A stretch of DNA of 64,000 nt from Scandinavium sp036271055 (GCF_036271055.1 NZ_DATBBJ010000100.1:94856-158855); one strand, 5' to 3'. Positions 16,352 to 26,212 are shown, counted from the first letter of the stretch. Notes: generated by a model from the sequence alone, not told the origin. Numbers and translations are program-made.

Positions 16352-17815
16352 TTACATCTTCATATAGGGTTTAAATGTTTCCTGCAACTGACGGAACTGG
16401 TCGATTCGCGCGTCGTAGCGGGCCTGTTGCAGACTGCCAAGCTTCACCTGTGAACTGGCACTGCTGAGCAGCGAAATCGCCTGATCGAGCCGTCCTACCA
16501 GCGCCATGCCTTCCGCACGCGCCGCCAGTTCCTGATCGCGATTACCGAGCTTGCCTTCGGCCTGCGCCAGTAAATCCCAGCCGTTGGAATCATCTTTGTA
16601 GGTAAAGGTGTAGCGGTTAAGCAGCGTCGCTGCTTCTGCTGGTTTGCCTGATTCAAGCAGGGCGTTAGCCAGATTCAATTGCAGTACCGGGTTGATGCGC
16701 AGATCTTTCGCCGCTTTCAGGCGATTGACCGCTTCATCGGGCTTGTTCTGTCCCAGTGAAATGTCCGTCGCGAGATCAAGATACCAGGTATTTTGCGGAT
16801 TTGCGGCCAGCAGCGGCTGCAATTGTTTGCTGGCTTCACCAAAGTTATTCGCTTCCATTGCCAGCAGGGCGCGACCATATTGCGCGGCGTGCTGTTCGCG
16901 GATATTGCCCTTTGACCAGCCGTCGAGCAGGTCAGTTCTCAGCTGGTTTTGCCCGTTGTTGTACATGCCAAGCGTACGCGCTTTTGCCATGTAAAAATCT
17001 TCCGAAGATTGCGTGACCACCGGGCGCATTTGGTTGGCGCGGTTGCGCGCATCCGCCAGACGGCTTTCCGGCAAGGGGTGCGTCAGCAGCATTTCAGGTG
17101 GTTTCGACGAATAGCGTGACTGGTCCATCAACTTATCCATAAACTGCGGCATGCCCTGCGGATCGAAACCCGAGCGTTGCAGCACCTGAATCCCGATTCG
17201 GTCGGCTTCTTCTTCGTTCTGTCGCGTGAAGCTAATCAGCCCCTGTTGTGTGCCTGCCAGCGTACCGGTCAACGCCGCCATCCCGGCCTGCGGGCTTGCC
17301 ATTGCCAGCAGAATCGAACCGAGCGCGCCCACCCAGGTCAGCGGCGCATTGCGCTTCTGATCTTCCATCGCACGGGCGAGGTGGCGTTGGGTAACGTGTG
17401 AAATTTCATGCGCCATTACCGACGCCAGTTGGCTTTCGGTATCGGCATAGCGGAACAACGCCGAGTGCAGCACCACATTCCCGCCAAAGAAGGCGAAGGC
17501 GTTCAGCTCGTCGTTATTGATTAAAAAGAAATGGAACGGAGTGCGCACCGAATTGGCATGTGACACCAGGCGCATACCAAGACCGTTAATGTACTGAACC
17601 AAAAGTGGGTCATTGATAAGCGGCGCGCTGCCGCGCAGTTGGCGTACGTAATAGTCGCCCATCTGCATCTCTTGCCCGATGGAAAGTGTGCTTCCTGCGG
17701 TCGTGCCGATATCTGGCAGTGAATCTGCGGAGTCCGCAAAGGCGGGCAATGCCTGGCCCAGGGTCAACGACGCGATGAGAGTCGCAACCAGCGTTTTCTT
17801 TAACTGCCTGAACAT
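16352..17815 (-). CDS. bepA: Beta-barrel assembly-enhancing protease BepA
   Basis: 487 residues. A cleavable signal peptide (about 1-27, ending ALPAFA) sends it to the periplasm. The M48 zinc metalloprotease motif is H136-E137-x-x-H140 in SVMAHEISHVTQRH, with the third ligand expected in NEEEADRIG. TPR repeats follow from about residue 310 to the end. In E. coli BepA degrades stalled LptD and BamA and promotes LptD maturation at the Bam complex, with expression under sigma-E. The bepA-yfgD order is conserved. Confidence 0.97.
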   Translation of the reverse strand: MFRQLKKTLVATLIASLTLGQALPAFADSADSLPDIGTTAGSTLSIGQEMQMGDYYVRQLRGSAPLINDPLLVQYINGLGMRLVSHANSVRTPFHFFLINNDELNAFAFFGGNVVLHSALFRYADTESQLASVMAHEISHVTQRHLARAMEDQKRNAPLTWVGALGSILLAMASPQAGMAALTGTLAGTQQGLISFTRQNEEEADRIGIQVLQRSGFDPQGMPQFMDKLMDQSRYSSKPPEMLLTHPLPESRLADARNRANQMRPVVTQSSEDFYMAKARTLGMYNNGQNQLRTDLLDGWSKGNIREQHAAQYGRALLAMEANNFGEASKQLQPLLAANPQNTWYLDLATDISLGQNKPDEAVNRLKAAKDLRINPVLQLNLANALLESGKPAEAATLLNRYTFTYKDDSNGWDLLAQAEGKLGNRDQELAARAEGMALVGRLDQAISLLSSASSQVKLGSLQQARYDARIDQFRQLQETFKPYMKM

Positions 17816-18038
17816 AGCTCGGTCCTGTATGTTGGGTGTGCCAGTTTGACCGACAACGCGGCGTAACGTTCCACTGTCGGCTGCCCTGGCAGTTTAGCTG
17901 TCTGCGGCACGGCTGAAAACACCCTTACGCGACTTTTGCTACAGGGTGCGGTGTAAGACAAAAAGCGCAGGCAATTTTGTGACATTTCGATACAATTCAC
18001 GCGGGCCTTTTGCCCGCCATTCAGGGAACGGTGTAGTT

Positions 18039-19103
18039 ATGCTCGAAATGTTAATGCAGTGGTATCGTCGTCGTTTCAGCGACCCGGAAGCGATAGCGCT
18101 GCTGGTCATTCTGCTTGCCGGGTTCGGCATTCTCTTCTTTTTCAGTGGGCTGCTCGCACCGCTTCTGGTAGCGATTGTGCTCGCGTATCTGCTCGAATGG
18201 CCGACCGTTCGTCTCGAGCGCATTGGCTGTTCGCGCGGCCTGGCAACGTCCATCGTGCTGGTGCTGTTTGTTGGCGTCGTGATGTTGATGGCCTTTGTCG
18301 TCATGCCTGTGGCATGGCAACAGGGCATCAATTTAATCCGCGATATGCCGGGGATGCTCAATAAATTGTCTGATTATGCCGCCACGCTGCCGCGTCGTTA
18401 TCCGGCGTTGATGGACGCAGGCATTATTGATGCGATGGCCGAAAACATGCGTGGCCGCATGCTGACGATGGGCGATTCGGTGGTGAAATATTCCCTCGCC
18501 TCGCTGGTGGGGCTGCTGACGCTGGCGGTCTATCTGGTGCTGGTGCCGCTGATGGTGTTCTTCCTGCTGAAAGATAAAGAACAGATGCTTAACGCCGTGC
18601 GCCGTGTGCTGCCGCGCAATCGCGGGTTGGCAGGGCAGGTGTGGAAGGAGATGAACCAGCAGATAACCAACTATATCCGTGGCAAAGTACTGGAGATGAT
18701 TGTGGTCGGCATTGCCACCTGGATTGGTTTCCGCTTGTTTGGCCTCAACTATTCGCTGCTGCTGGCGGTGCTGGTGGGCGTGTCGGTGCTGATCCCTTAT
18801 ATTGGTGCGTTTGTGGTGACCATTCCGGTGGTCTTTGTGGCGCTGTTCCAGTTCGGTCTTGGCTCCGAATTCTGGAGTCTGTTTGCCGTGTACCTGATTA
18901 TTCAGGGTCTCGATGGCAATCTGCTGGTGCCGGTACTGTTCTCCGAAGCGGTGAATCTACACCCGCTGGTGATTATTCTCTCGGTGGTGATTTTCGGCGG
19001 ACTGTGGGGCTTTTGGGGCGTGTTCTTTGCTATCCCGCTGGCAACGCTTGTCAAAGCGGTGGTTCATGCCTGGCCGGACAGTCCGGCGATTGTGGAAGAA
19101 TAA
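18039..19103 (+). CDS. perM: AI-2E family inner-membrane transporter PerM
   Basis: 354 residues from the ATG at 18039, which gives MLEMLMQWYRRRFSDPEA; an upstream extension in this frame lacks support. The AI-2E exporter family (formerly YfgO) has about eight membrane helices; here LLVILLAGFGILFFFSG, VLVLFVGVVMLMAFVV and several C-terminal segments ending IFGGLWGFWGVFFAIPLATL are visible. The function is called a putative permease in E. coli and is not well defined. Divergent from bepA; convergent with bcp across a shared terminator. Confidence 0.93.
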   Translation: MLEMLMQWYRRRFSDPEAIALLVILLAGFGILFFFSGLLAPLLVAIVLAYLLEWPTVRLERIGCSRGLATSIVLVLFVGVVMLMAFVVMPVAWQQGINLIRDMPGMLNKLSDYAATLPRRYPALMDAGIIDAMAENMRGRMLTMGDSVVKYSLASLVGLLTLAVYLVLVPLMVFFLLKDKEQMLNAVRRVLPRNRGLAGQVWKEMNQQITNYIRGKVLEMIVVGIATWIGFRLFGLNYSLLLAVLVGVSVLIPYIGAFVVTIPVVFVALFQFGLGSEFWSLFAVYLIIQGLDGNLLVPVLFSEAVNLHPLVIILSVVIFGGLWGFWGVFFAIPLATLVKAVVHAWPDSPAIVEE

Positions 19104-19119
19104 GCTGGCTTAGAAATGA

Positions 19120-19154
19120 AAAAGGCCCGTTGGCGATGAGCGAACGGGCCTTTT
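19120..19154. terminator. Bidirectional terminator between perM and bcp
   Basis: A long stem AAAAGGCCCGTT / AACGGGCCTTTT has A and T runs on both sides, suiting termination of both convergent genes. Confidence 0.88.
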
Positions 19155-19168
19155 GCTTACTGGTGTTA

Positions 19169-19639
19169 TCAGGCGTTTTCTTTCAGCCAGTTCAGCACTA
19201 CATCGTGGTGATTGCTGGTTTTGAAATCGTCGAATACGTGCTCGACTTTGCCGCTACCGTCGACCAGGAAGCTGATGCGATGAATGCCGTCGTAGGTTTT
19301 GCCCATGAAGGACTTCTCGCCCCAGATGCCAAACTGTTCGCAGACCTGATGGTCTTCATCAGAGAGCAGGGTAAAATTCAGCAGTTCTTTTTCGACAAAA
19401 CGGGAGAGCTTTTCCGGCTTGTCAGTGCTAATACCCAGCACCTCAACACCCGCTTTTTTGAGCTCATCCATATTATCGCGTAAGCCACAGGCCTGCACGG
19501 TGCAGCCCGGGGTCATGGCTTTCGGGTAGAAATAAACCAGAACACGCTGTCCCTGGAAGTCGGTTAAATTTACTTGCTCGCCGTCTTGATCAGGCAAGCT
19601 AAATTTCGGTGCGAGATCACCGGCTTTCAGTGGGGTCAT
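19169..19639 (-). CDS. bcp: Thioredoxin-dependent thiol peroxidase Bcp
   Basis: 156 residues, peroxiredoxin of the BCP/PrxQ class. The peroxidatic cysteine is C46 in MTPGCTVQACGLRD, with the resolving cysteine C51 five residues on. It reduces hydroperoxides in the cytoplasm. Its ATG overlaps the gcvR stop by one base (TAATG), as in E. coli, so the two are translationally coupled. Confidence 0.97.
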   Translation of the reverse strand: MTPLKAGDLAPKFSLPDQDGEQVNLTDFQGQRVLVYFYPKAMTPGCTVQACGLRDNMDELKKAGVEVLGISTDKPEKLSRFVEKELLNFTLLSDEDHQVCEQFGIWGEKSFMGKTYDGIHRISFLVDGSGKVEHVFDDFKTSNHHDVVLNWLKENA

Positions 19640-20211
19640 TACGAAACTCCATCTTGTTCATCATGCTGTGAATAATTGACGACGTTTATACTGCCTTGCG
19701 CTTTCAATTCTGTACACAGGTCTTTAAAGGCTTGTTCGATCTTTGCCGCATTTTGCGACTCCGGGCTGTGCGCAGTCACCTGAATAAATAGCTGCGGGGT
19801 GACCTCTTTCTCGCCCGGTTGCGTGCGAGAAACCAGCTCGGCGATGTTCATGCCGTGCGCGTCTAACAGCCCGGTAAAACGTTCGATAATATGCGCCGAG
19901 TCAGGCACTTCCACTTGAATCCATACGGTTGATGGCTGCGCCGGGCGCGGTTGCGCCGAGGTACGTTTCATCACAATCAGGAGATCCAGTTCCGCCCCTT
20001 TTAACGGTAACGTCGATTCAATGAGGGTAATGGCATTCCAGGTGCCGGAGAGCAGCATGATAAACGTGAACTCATCGCCAAGCATCGCCAGGCGGCTGTC
20101 TTCGATATTGCAGCCACAGCTACTGACGTGACGAGTGATGGTGTTTACGATACCAGGGCGGTCGGCACCCAGCGCGGTAATCACCAAATAGTGATGTAGG
20201 GAGGCTGTCAA
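19639..20211 (-). CDS. gcvR: Glycine cleavage system transcriptional repressor GcvR
   Basis: 190 residues, equal to E. coli GcvR. Two ACT domains are visible: ALGADRPGIVNTITRHVSSCGCNIEDSR near the N-terminus and VEVPDSAHIIERFTGLLDAHGMNIAEL in the second half. It has no DNA-binding domain; in E. coli it represses gcvTHP by binding GcvA when glycine is absent. Divergent from dapA with 154 bases between. Confidence 0.96.
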   Translation of the reverse strand: MTASLHHYLVITALGADRPGIVNTITRHVSSCGCNIEDSRLAMLGDEFTFIMLLSGTWNAITLIESTLPLKGAELDLLIVMKRTSAQPRPAQPSTVWIQVEVPDSAHIIERFTGLLDAHGMNIAELVSRTQPGEKEVTPQLFIQVTAHSPESQNAAKIEQAFKDLCTELKAQGSINVVNYSQHDEQDGVS

Positions 20212-20365
20212 ACCTGTTCTTCCTGTGAAAAGGGGAGGTTGTGACTAGGAAAGCATAAAAAAAACCGGCATACAACATCCTGAGGGCCTCCCGTCTCTTG
20301 CTTTTATAACAAGACCAAACGTACCATTGAGGCTCTTGTCTGCACATCAGCACTGAGGATGGCCC

Positions 20366-21244
20366 ATGTTCACGGGAAGTATTGTAGCGATTGTCACGCC
20401 GATGGATGAAAAAGGTCAGGTCGACCGCTCCAGTCTGAAAAAACTGATTGATTACCATGTCGCCAGCGGAACCTCGGCGATTGTTTCGGTAGGCACTACC
20501 GGAGAGTCCGCCACCCTGAGCCACGATGAACATGGTGATGTGGTGATGATGACTGTTGAACTTGCTGATGGGCGCATTCCGGTCATTGCAGGCACGGGCG
20601 CTAACGCGACCGCAGAGGCTATCAGCCTGACCCAGCGCTTCAATAACAGTGGTATTGTCGGCTGCCTGACAGTCACGCCGTACTACAATCGTCCGACTCA
20701 GGAAGGTCTGTTCCAGCATTTTAAAGCGATCGCTGAACATACTGATTTGCCACAAATTCTGTATAATGTGCCGTCTCGTACTGGCTGCGACATGCTGCCG
20801 GAAACCGTTGGGCGTCTGGCGAAAATCAAAAATATTATCGCTATTAAGGAAGCCACAGGGAACTTAAGTCGCGTTCACCAGATCAAAGAGCTGGTTTCAG
20901 ACGACTTTATTCTGCTGAGTGGCGACGATGCCACCGCGCTCGACTTCATGCAACTGGGTGGTCACGGTGTGATTTCCGTCACCACAAACGTAGCCGCGCG
21001 CGAAATGGCAGAAATGTGTAAACTGGCCGCCGACGGTCGCTTTAATGAAGCCCGTGCGATTAACCAGCGTCTGATGCCGTTGCACAATAAATTATTTGTC
21101 GAACCCAATCCTATCCCAGTGAAATGGGCTTGTAAGGAGTTGGGTCTTGTGGCGACCGATACGCTGCGCCTGCCAATGACCCCGATCACTGCCCATGGCC
21201 GTGACGAGGTGGCATCCGCGCTGAAGCATGCCGGTTTGCTGTAA
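20366..21244 (+). CDS. dapA: 4-Hydroxy-tetrahydrodipicolinate synthase
   Basis: 292 residues. Condenses pyruvate with aspartate semialdehyde, the first committed step to diaminopimelate and lysine. The Schiff-base lysine is K161 in IAIKEATG, and the catalytic triad T44 (VGTTGES), T/Y107 region and Y133 (LYNVPSRTG) are conserved. The allosteric lysine-site region is normal. bamC follows 16 bases downstream in the conserved dapA-bamC operon. Confidence 0.98.
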   Translation: MFTGSIVAIVTPMDEKGQVDRSSLKKLIDYHVASGTSAIVSVGTTGESATLSHDEHGDVVMMTVELADGRIPVIAGTGANATAEAISLTQRFNNSGIVGCLTVTPYYNRPTQEGLFQHFKAIAEHTDLPQILYNVPSRTGCDMLPETVGRLAKIKNIIAIKEATGNLSRVHQIKELVSDDFILLSGDDATALDFMQLGGHGVISVTTNVAAREMAEMCKLAADGRFNEARAINQRLMPLHNKLFVEPNPIPVKWACKELGLVATDTLRLPMTPITAHGRDEVASALKHAGLL

Positions 21245-21260
21245 AGTTTAGGGAGATTTG

Positions 21261-22292
21261 ATGGCTTACTCAGTACAGAAGTCGCAGCTGGCAAAAGTTG
21301 CGGGTGTTTCGCTTGTTCTGCTCCTCGCAGCCTGTAGTTCCGATTCGCGCTACAAGCGCCAGGTGAGTGGTGATGAAGCCTATCTGGAAGCGCCACCGCT
21401 TTCCGAGCTTCATGCGCCAGCTGGCATGATCCTGCCTATCCAGAACGGTGATTACAACATCCCGGTTGCTCGCGGCGACGGTGCCACGGGTAAAGGGCTG
21501 GATATTCGTCCGCCAGCACAGCCGTTAGCATTGGTTTCAGGCGCGCGTACCCAGTTCACGGGTGATACCGCCTCGCTGATGGTCGAAAGTGGCCGTAGCG
21601 GTAACCTGTGGCCGCAGGTAGTGAGCATCATTCAGGACAAAAATTACACCATCGACAAGCGCGATGATGCGACGCAAACCCTGACCACCGATTGGGTGCA
21701 GTGGAACCGTCTGGACGAAGATCAGCAATACCGTGGTCGTTACCAGGTGTCTGTGAAACCACAGGGCTATCAGCAGGCTGTCGTAGTCAAACTGATTAAT
21801 CTGGAACAGGCCGGTAAACCGGTTGCGGATGCCGCATCCATGCAGCGTTACAGCGCTGAAATGCTGAACGTGATCTCTGCGGGTCTGGATAAAAACGCCA
21901 CGACTGCGCAAAACGCAGCGCAAAGCCGCGACGGGGCAACCTTTGACGTGCAGAGCGCCGCTGATGACACCGGCTTACCAATGCTGGTCGTGCGTGGTCC
22001 GTTCAACCAGGTGTGGCAGAAACTCCCGGCAGCGCTGGAAAAAGCAGGCATGAAAGTGACTGACAACACCCGCTCTCAGGGCAGTATGGCTGTGACCTAC
22101 AAACCGCTGTCTGACAGTGGCTGGCGTGATCTCGGTGCACGAGATCCGGGCCTGACTTCCGGTGACTACAAATTGCAGGTCGGCGATCTCGATAACCGCA
22201 GCAGCATGCAGTTCATCGATCCGAAAGGGCATACGCTGACTCAGTCGCAGAACGATGCGCTGGTGGCGGTGTTCCAGGCTGCATTTAAGTAA
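21261..22292 (+). CDS. bamC: Outer-membrane assembly lipoprotein BamC
   Basis: 343 residues from the ATG at 21261, with GGGAG at 21251-21255. A lipoprotein signal ends in LLLAAC with lipidated C25, followed by SSDSRYKRQVSGDEAYLE, the unstructured BamD-binding segment. Two helix-grip domains follow, including the conserved ending IDPKGHTLTQSQNDALVAVFQAAF. It is part of the Bam complex, which inserts beta-barrel proteins into the outer membrane. Downstream of dapA. Confidence 0.97.
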   Translation: MAYSVQKSQLAKVAGVSLVLLLAACSSDSRYKRQVSGDEAYLEAPPLSELHAPAGMILPIQNGDYNIPVARGDGATGKGLDIRPPAQPLALVSGARTQFTGDTASLMVESGRSGNLWPQVVSIIQDKNYTIDKRDDATQTLTTDWVQWNRLDEDQQYRGRYQVSVKPQGYQQAVVVKLINLEQAGKPVADAASMQRYSAEMLNVISAGLDKNATTAQNAAQSRDGATFDVQSAADDTGLPMLVVRGPFNQVWQKLPAALEKAGMKVTDNTRSQGSMAVTYKPLSDSGWRDLGARDPGLTSGDYKLQVGDLDNRSSMQFIDPKGHTLTQSQNDALVAVFQAAFK

Positions 22293-22297
22293 GAAAT

Positions 22298-22327
22298 AAA
22301 AGGGCTGGCGCAAACCAGCCCTTTTTT
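22298..22327 (+). terminator. Terminator after dapA-bamC
   Basis: Stem AAAAGGGCTGG / CCAGCCCTTTT with loop CGCAAA and a six-T run, 6 bases past the bamC stop. Confidence 0.9.
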
Positions 22328-22337
22328 CTGTTACCAT

Positions 22338-22353
22338 ACGCAAACGTGTGCGT
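22338..22353 (+). promoter_or_regulatory. PurR operator upstream of purC
   Basis: ACGCAAACGTGTGCGT differs from the PurR consensus ACGCAAACGTTTGCGT by one base. It lies 52 bases before the purC ATG and immediately after the bamC terminator. Confidence 0.88.
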
Positions 22354-22404
22354 CGGCAGAAAAACCGATTTTAATGTCCATTTTCCTACCCGGAGTATTG
22401 AAAG

Positions 22405-23118
22405 ATGCAAAAGCAAGCTGAGTTGTATCGCGGCAAAGCGAAAACCGTTTACAGCACCGAAAACCCGGATCTGTTGGTGCTCGAATTCCGCAATGATACG
22501 TCAGCCGGTGACGGAGCGCGTATTGAACAGTTCGACCGTAAAGGAATGGTGAACAACAAGTTTAACCACTTCATTATGAGCAAGCTGGAAGAGGCGGGCA
22601 TTCCGACCCAGATGGAACAGCTGCTGTCCGACAACGAATGTCTGGTGAAAAAACTCGATATGGTGCCGGTAGAGTGCGTGATCCGTAACCGTGCCGCAGG
22701 ATCACTGGTTAAGCGTTTGGGCATTGAAGAAGGCATTGAGCTGAACCCACCGCTGTTTGACCTGTTCCTCAAAAACGATGAAATGCATGATCCGATGGTA
22801 AATGAGTCGTATTGCGAGACGTTTGGTTGGGTTAATAGAGAAAATCTGGCAACCATGCGTGAACTGACTTACAAAGCCAACGATGTGCTGAAAAAGCTGT
22901 TCGATGACGCAGGTCTGATTCTGGTCGACTTCAAACTTGAGTTCGGTTTGTTCAACGGCAAAGTGGTGCTGGGTGATGAATTCTCCCCTGACGGCAGCCG
23001 TCTGTGGGATAAAAACACCCTGGATAAAATGGACAAAGACCGTTTCCGTCAGAGCCTCGGTGGCCTGATTGAAGCCTACGAAGAAGTCGCTCGTCGTTTA
23101 GGTGTGACGCTCGATTAA
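22405..23118 (+). CDS. purC: SAICAR synthetase
   Basis: 237 residues, as in E. coli. Joins aspartate to CAIR with ATP in purine synthesis. Typical stretches: LYRGKAKTVYST (ATP-binding loop), FRNDTSAGDGAR, VPVECVIRNRAAGSL, LVDFKLEFG and LGDEFSPDGSRLWD. Transcribed alone from a PurR-controlled promoter and closed by a terminator at 23139-23162. Confidence 0.98.
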   Translation: MQKQAELYRGKAKTVYSTENPDLLVLEFRNDTSAGDGARIEQFDRKGMVNNKFNHFIMSKLEEAGIPTQMEQLLSDNECLVKKLDMVPVECVIRNRAAGSLVKRLGIEEGIELNPPLFDLFLKNDEMHDPMVNESYCETFGWVNRENLATMRELTYKANDVLKKLFDDAGLILVDFKLEFGLFNGKVVLGDEFSPDGSRLWDKNTLDKMDKDRFRQSLGGLIEAYEEVARRLGVTLD

Positions 23119-23138
23119 GGCTAAGTCCTTCTAAATTG

Positions 23139-23162
23139 AGAGGATGCTTAGCATCCTCTTTT
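23139..23162 (+). terminator. Terminator after purC
   Basis: Stem AGAGGATGC / GCATCCTCT with a TTA loop and a short T run, 20 bases past the purC stop. Confidence 0.8.
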
Positions 23163-23245
23163 GCTATCTGCCTTGTTAACTATGGTAATTCCGCGCTGAA
23201 CCGCCTACGATCACTGTATCAGGAACACGAAATACAGAGGTTGTT

Positions 23246-24130
23246 ATGCGTTGGCAAGGTCGTCGCGAAAGCGACAATGTCGAAGACAGGCGAAATGATT
23301 CCGGCGGAATGCCTCCGATGATGGGCGGCGGGCGCGGGGGATTTCGTCTTCCCAGCGGTAAAGGCGGCATTATTTTGCTGATTGTGGTGGTTGTGGCGGG
23401 CTATTACGGTGTCGATCTCACCGGCATGTTGACCGGACAACCGATGACCCAGCAGCAAACGGCGCAGCGTTCTATCAGCCCGAATGATGACGAAGCGGCC
23501 AAATTCACCTCCGTTATTCTTGCTACCACAGAAGATACCTGGGGGCAGGTTTTCCAGAAAATGGGCCGTCAATATCAGCAGCCAAAACTGGTGATGTATC
23601 GCGGGGCTACGCGCACCGGATGCGGCACGGGCCAGTCGGTCATGGGGCCGTTCTACTGCCCGGCAGACAGCACCGTCTATATCGATCTCTCTTTCTACGA
23701 TGACATGAAAAGCAAACTCGGCGCTGACGGCGATTTCGCTCAGGGCTACGTGATTGCGCATGAAGTCGGGCATCACGTGCAGAAGCTGCTTGGCATCGAG
23801 CCTAAAGTGCGCCAGATGCAGCAGAATGCTTCTCAGGCTGACGTCAACCGCCTGTCGGTGAAAATGGAATTGCAGGCAGACTGTTTCGCTGGCGTCTGGG
23901 GCCACAGCATGCAACAGCAGGGTGTGCTGGAAGCGGGTGATGTACAGGAAGCACTGAACGCGGCTGAAGCGATTGGTGATGACCGTTTGCAACAGCAAAG
24001 CCAGGGCCGCGTCGTACCGGACAGCTTTACGCACGGCACATCACAGCAGCGTTACAGCTGGTTCAAACGCGGCTTTGACAGCGGTGATCCGAACCAATGC
24101 AACACCTTCGGTAAAACTGCGCTCAATTAA
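23246..24130 (+). CDS. ypfJ: Neutral zinc metallopeptidase family protein YpfJ
   Basis: 294 residues. Short charged N-terminus (MRWQGRRESDNVEDRR), a Gly/Met-rich stretch, then one membrane anchor (GIILLIVVVVAGYYGVDL, about residues 45-62), with the rest probably periplasmic. The zinc-binding motif H172-E-V-G-H-H is in VIAHEVGHHVQ, and a third ligand is expected in MELQADCFAGVWGHS. Six residues longer than I recall for E. coli, at a MGGGRGG-type region near residue 30. The function is unknown; only the metalloprotease fold is suggested. It precedes tmcA by 3 bases, probably in one transcript. Confidence 0.92.
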   Translation: MRWQGRRESDNVEDRRNDSGGMPPMMGGGRGGFRLPSGKGGIILLIVVVVAGYYGVDLTGMLTGQPMTQQQTAQRSISPNDDEAAKFTSVILATTEDTWGQVFQKMGRQYQQPKLVMYRGATRTGCGTGQSVMGPFYCPADSTVYIDLSFYDDMKSKLGADGDFAQGYVIAHEVGHHVQKLLGIEPKVRQMQQNASQADVNRLSVKMELQADCFAGVWGHSMQQQGVLEAGDVQEALNAAEAIGDDRLQQQSQGRVVPDSFTHGTSQQRYSWFKRGFDSGDPNQCNTFGKTALN

Positions 24131-24133
24131 ATC

Positions 24134-26134
24134 ATGAATGACATGGATGCCATCCTCGCGCATTGCGTGGAAATGAAAGCGCAGGGCATTCGCCGTCTGC
24201 TGGTGCTGAGTGGCGAGGCAGACTGGAGCCATCAGCAGGCATTACTACTGCGTCAGCGACTCGGCGGCGATGGGCTGTTGATCAGCCCAGAAACCCAGCC
24301 AGAACCGTATTGCGCGCCGTCTTCACTAAAAACTCTTCTGGGGCGTGAATATGAACACGCCTTTTTTGATGCGCGTAAAGGCTTCGATGTCGCCGCTTTT
24401 GCTGCACTTGCCGGCACGCTAAAAGCCGGAAGTTGGCTGGTTCTGCTAACGCCGCCATTGAATCAATGGCCCGCGCTGACCGATGCCGATTCACTTCGCT
24501 GGAGCGACAGCGCAGAACCCATCCCCACACCCAATTTTGTTCGCCATTTTTGCCGGGCGTTGCAAAGCGACGGCGAAACGCTGGTCTGGCAACAACATCA
24601 ATCCTTGAGTCAACCTGCGTTTATTTCTCGCCCGGAATGGTATCCCGCGAACGGTGAGCCGCAGGCAGAACAAGCCAGGATCCTTGCCGAACTGAAAACA
24701 TTGCCGCCTGGTGTCGCGGTAGTGACCGCTGAACGCGGGCGCGGGAAGTCGGCGCTGGCAGGAATGCATCTGAAAACTCTCTCTGTCAGTGCGATTGTGA
24801 CTGCGCCAGCAAAGGCCGCAACAGACGTACTCGCTCAGTTTGCCGGTGAGCATTTTTGTTTTATGGCACCCGATGCGCTTCTGGCGTCAACAGAACAAGC
24901 AGAGTGGCTGATTGTCGATGAAGCCGCTGCGATCCCCGGCCCGTTGCTGGAAAAGCTGGTCAATCGTTTTCCCCACGCGCTGCTGACCACGACCGTGCAG
25001 GGCTATGAAGGCACCGGGCGTGGTTTTTTACTCAAGTTCTGTGCGCGCTTTCCCGGCCTGAAATCGTTTACTTTGGAGCAACCTGTGCGTTGGGCCAGCG
25101 GTTGTCCGCTGGAGAGGTTTATCAGTGATGTGCTGATGTTTGATGACGCCCTGCCAGTGTTACCTGTTGCTGACAAATTACGTATTCAGCGCGTTGAACA
25201 AACTGCATGGGTACATGAACCCGTCCTGCCCGTCGCGATGTACCGTCTGCTTTCTGCTGCGCATTACCGAACTTCACCGCTCGATTTACGGCGGATGATG
25301 GATGCGCCGGGCCAGCATTTTATTTCTGCACAGCAAGGTGACAGTTTGACTGGCGCGCTGTGGCTGGTGGATGAGGGCGGCCTCAGTCCGGAATTGAGTC
25401 AGGCAGTGTGGGCTGGTTTTCGTCGCCCGCGTGGCAATCTGGTAGCGCAATCCCTGGCGGCTCACGGGGGTAGCCCACAGGCCGCGACATTACGAAGCCG
25501 ACGCATCAGCCGCATCGCCATTCATCCACAACTACAGCGTCAGGGCATCGGTCAGCGGATGATTGAAGAGGTGATTGCGCAGACGGCTGATTGCGATTAT
25601 CTGTCAGTGAGTTTTGGCTTCACCGATGAGCTGTGGCATTTCTGGCAGCGCTGTGGTTTTCATCTGGTGCGTTTAGGTACACATCGGGAAGCCAGCAGTG
25701 GTTGCTATACCGCAATGGCCATCTTTCCGTTGAGCGAGGCGGGCATTCAACTGGCAGAGCGTGAGCAGGGCCGCTTCGGGCGAGATGCGTTCTGGCTTGC
25801 CGCCTGGCGTGATGATGCAGACTCGCTTACGAATCCCCCGACAAAGGCTATCCTTACTGATGATGACTGGCAGGAATTGAGCGGGTTTGCTTTTGCACAT
25901 CGCCCATTTATGGCGGCGGTTGGCAGTCTTAATCGCTTGATAGCGACCGTTGATTTACCGTTGCCCGCGCTGCGCAACACATTGACGCTTAAAAATGAGG
26001 CTGAATCAGCGCATGGCGGGCGAAAAGCGCTGCTGGCGATGCAACGACAGGAAACTGCAATGGCGTTGGATTTTCTCGATGCCGAACGCTGTCTGCTACT
26101 CGCGAAACACGTCAAAAACCTGCAGTTTTTTTAA
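24134..26134 (+). CDS. tmcA: tRNA(Met) cytidine acetyltransferase TmcA
   Basis: 666 residues. Makes N4-acetylcytidine at the wobble base of elongator tRNA-Met using acetyl-CoA and ATP or GTP. Domains in order: DUF1726-like N-terminus, an RNA-helicase module with Walker A in TAERGRGKSALAGM (around residue 200) and Walker B WLIVDEAAAIPGPLL, a GNAT domain with RIAIHPQLQRQGIGQRMIEE, and a C-terminal tRNA-binding tail. A few residues shorter than E. coli TmcA. It follows ypfJ closely and precedes ypfH. Confidence 0.96.
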   Translation: MNDMDAILAHCVEMKAQGIRRLLVLSGEADWSHQQALLLRQRLGGDGLLISPETQPEPYCAPSSLKTLLGREYEHAFFDARKGFDVAAFAALAGTLKAGSWLVLLTPPLNQWPALTDADSLRWSDSAEPIPTPNFVRHFCRALQSDGETLVWQQHQSLSQPAFISRPEWYPANGEPQAEQARILAELKTLPPGVAVVTAERGRGKSALAGMHLKTLSVSAIVTAPAKAATDVLAQFAGEHFCFMAPDALLASTEQAEWLIVDEAAAIPGPLLEKLVNRFPHALLTTTVQGYEGTGRGFLLKFCARFPGLKSFTLEQPVRWASGCPLERFISDVLMFDDALPVLPVADKLRIQRVEQTAWVHEPVLPVAMYRLLSAAHYRTSPLDLRRMMDAPGQHFISAQQGDSLTGALWLVDEGGLSPELSQAVWAGFRRPRGNLVAQSLAAHGGSPQAATLRSRRISRIAIHPQLQRQGIGQRMIEEVIAQTADCDYLSVSFGFTDELWHFWQRCGFHLVRLGTHREASSGCYTAMAIFPLSEAGIQLAEREQGRFGRDAFWLAAWRDDADSLTNPPTKAILTDDDWQELSGFAFAHRPFMAAVGSLNRLIATVDLPLPALRNTLTLKNEAESAHGGRKALLAMQRQETAMALDFLDAERCLLLAKHVKNLQFF

Positions 26135-26212
26135 CAAAGTCATTCAGTTAAATGTCATGGTCATTAATGCCCGACGGCGTAGACTCCCCTGTAACAAACG
26201 AAGGAGAAAGCC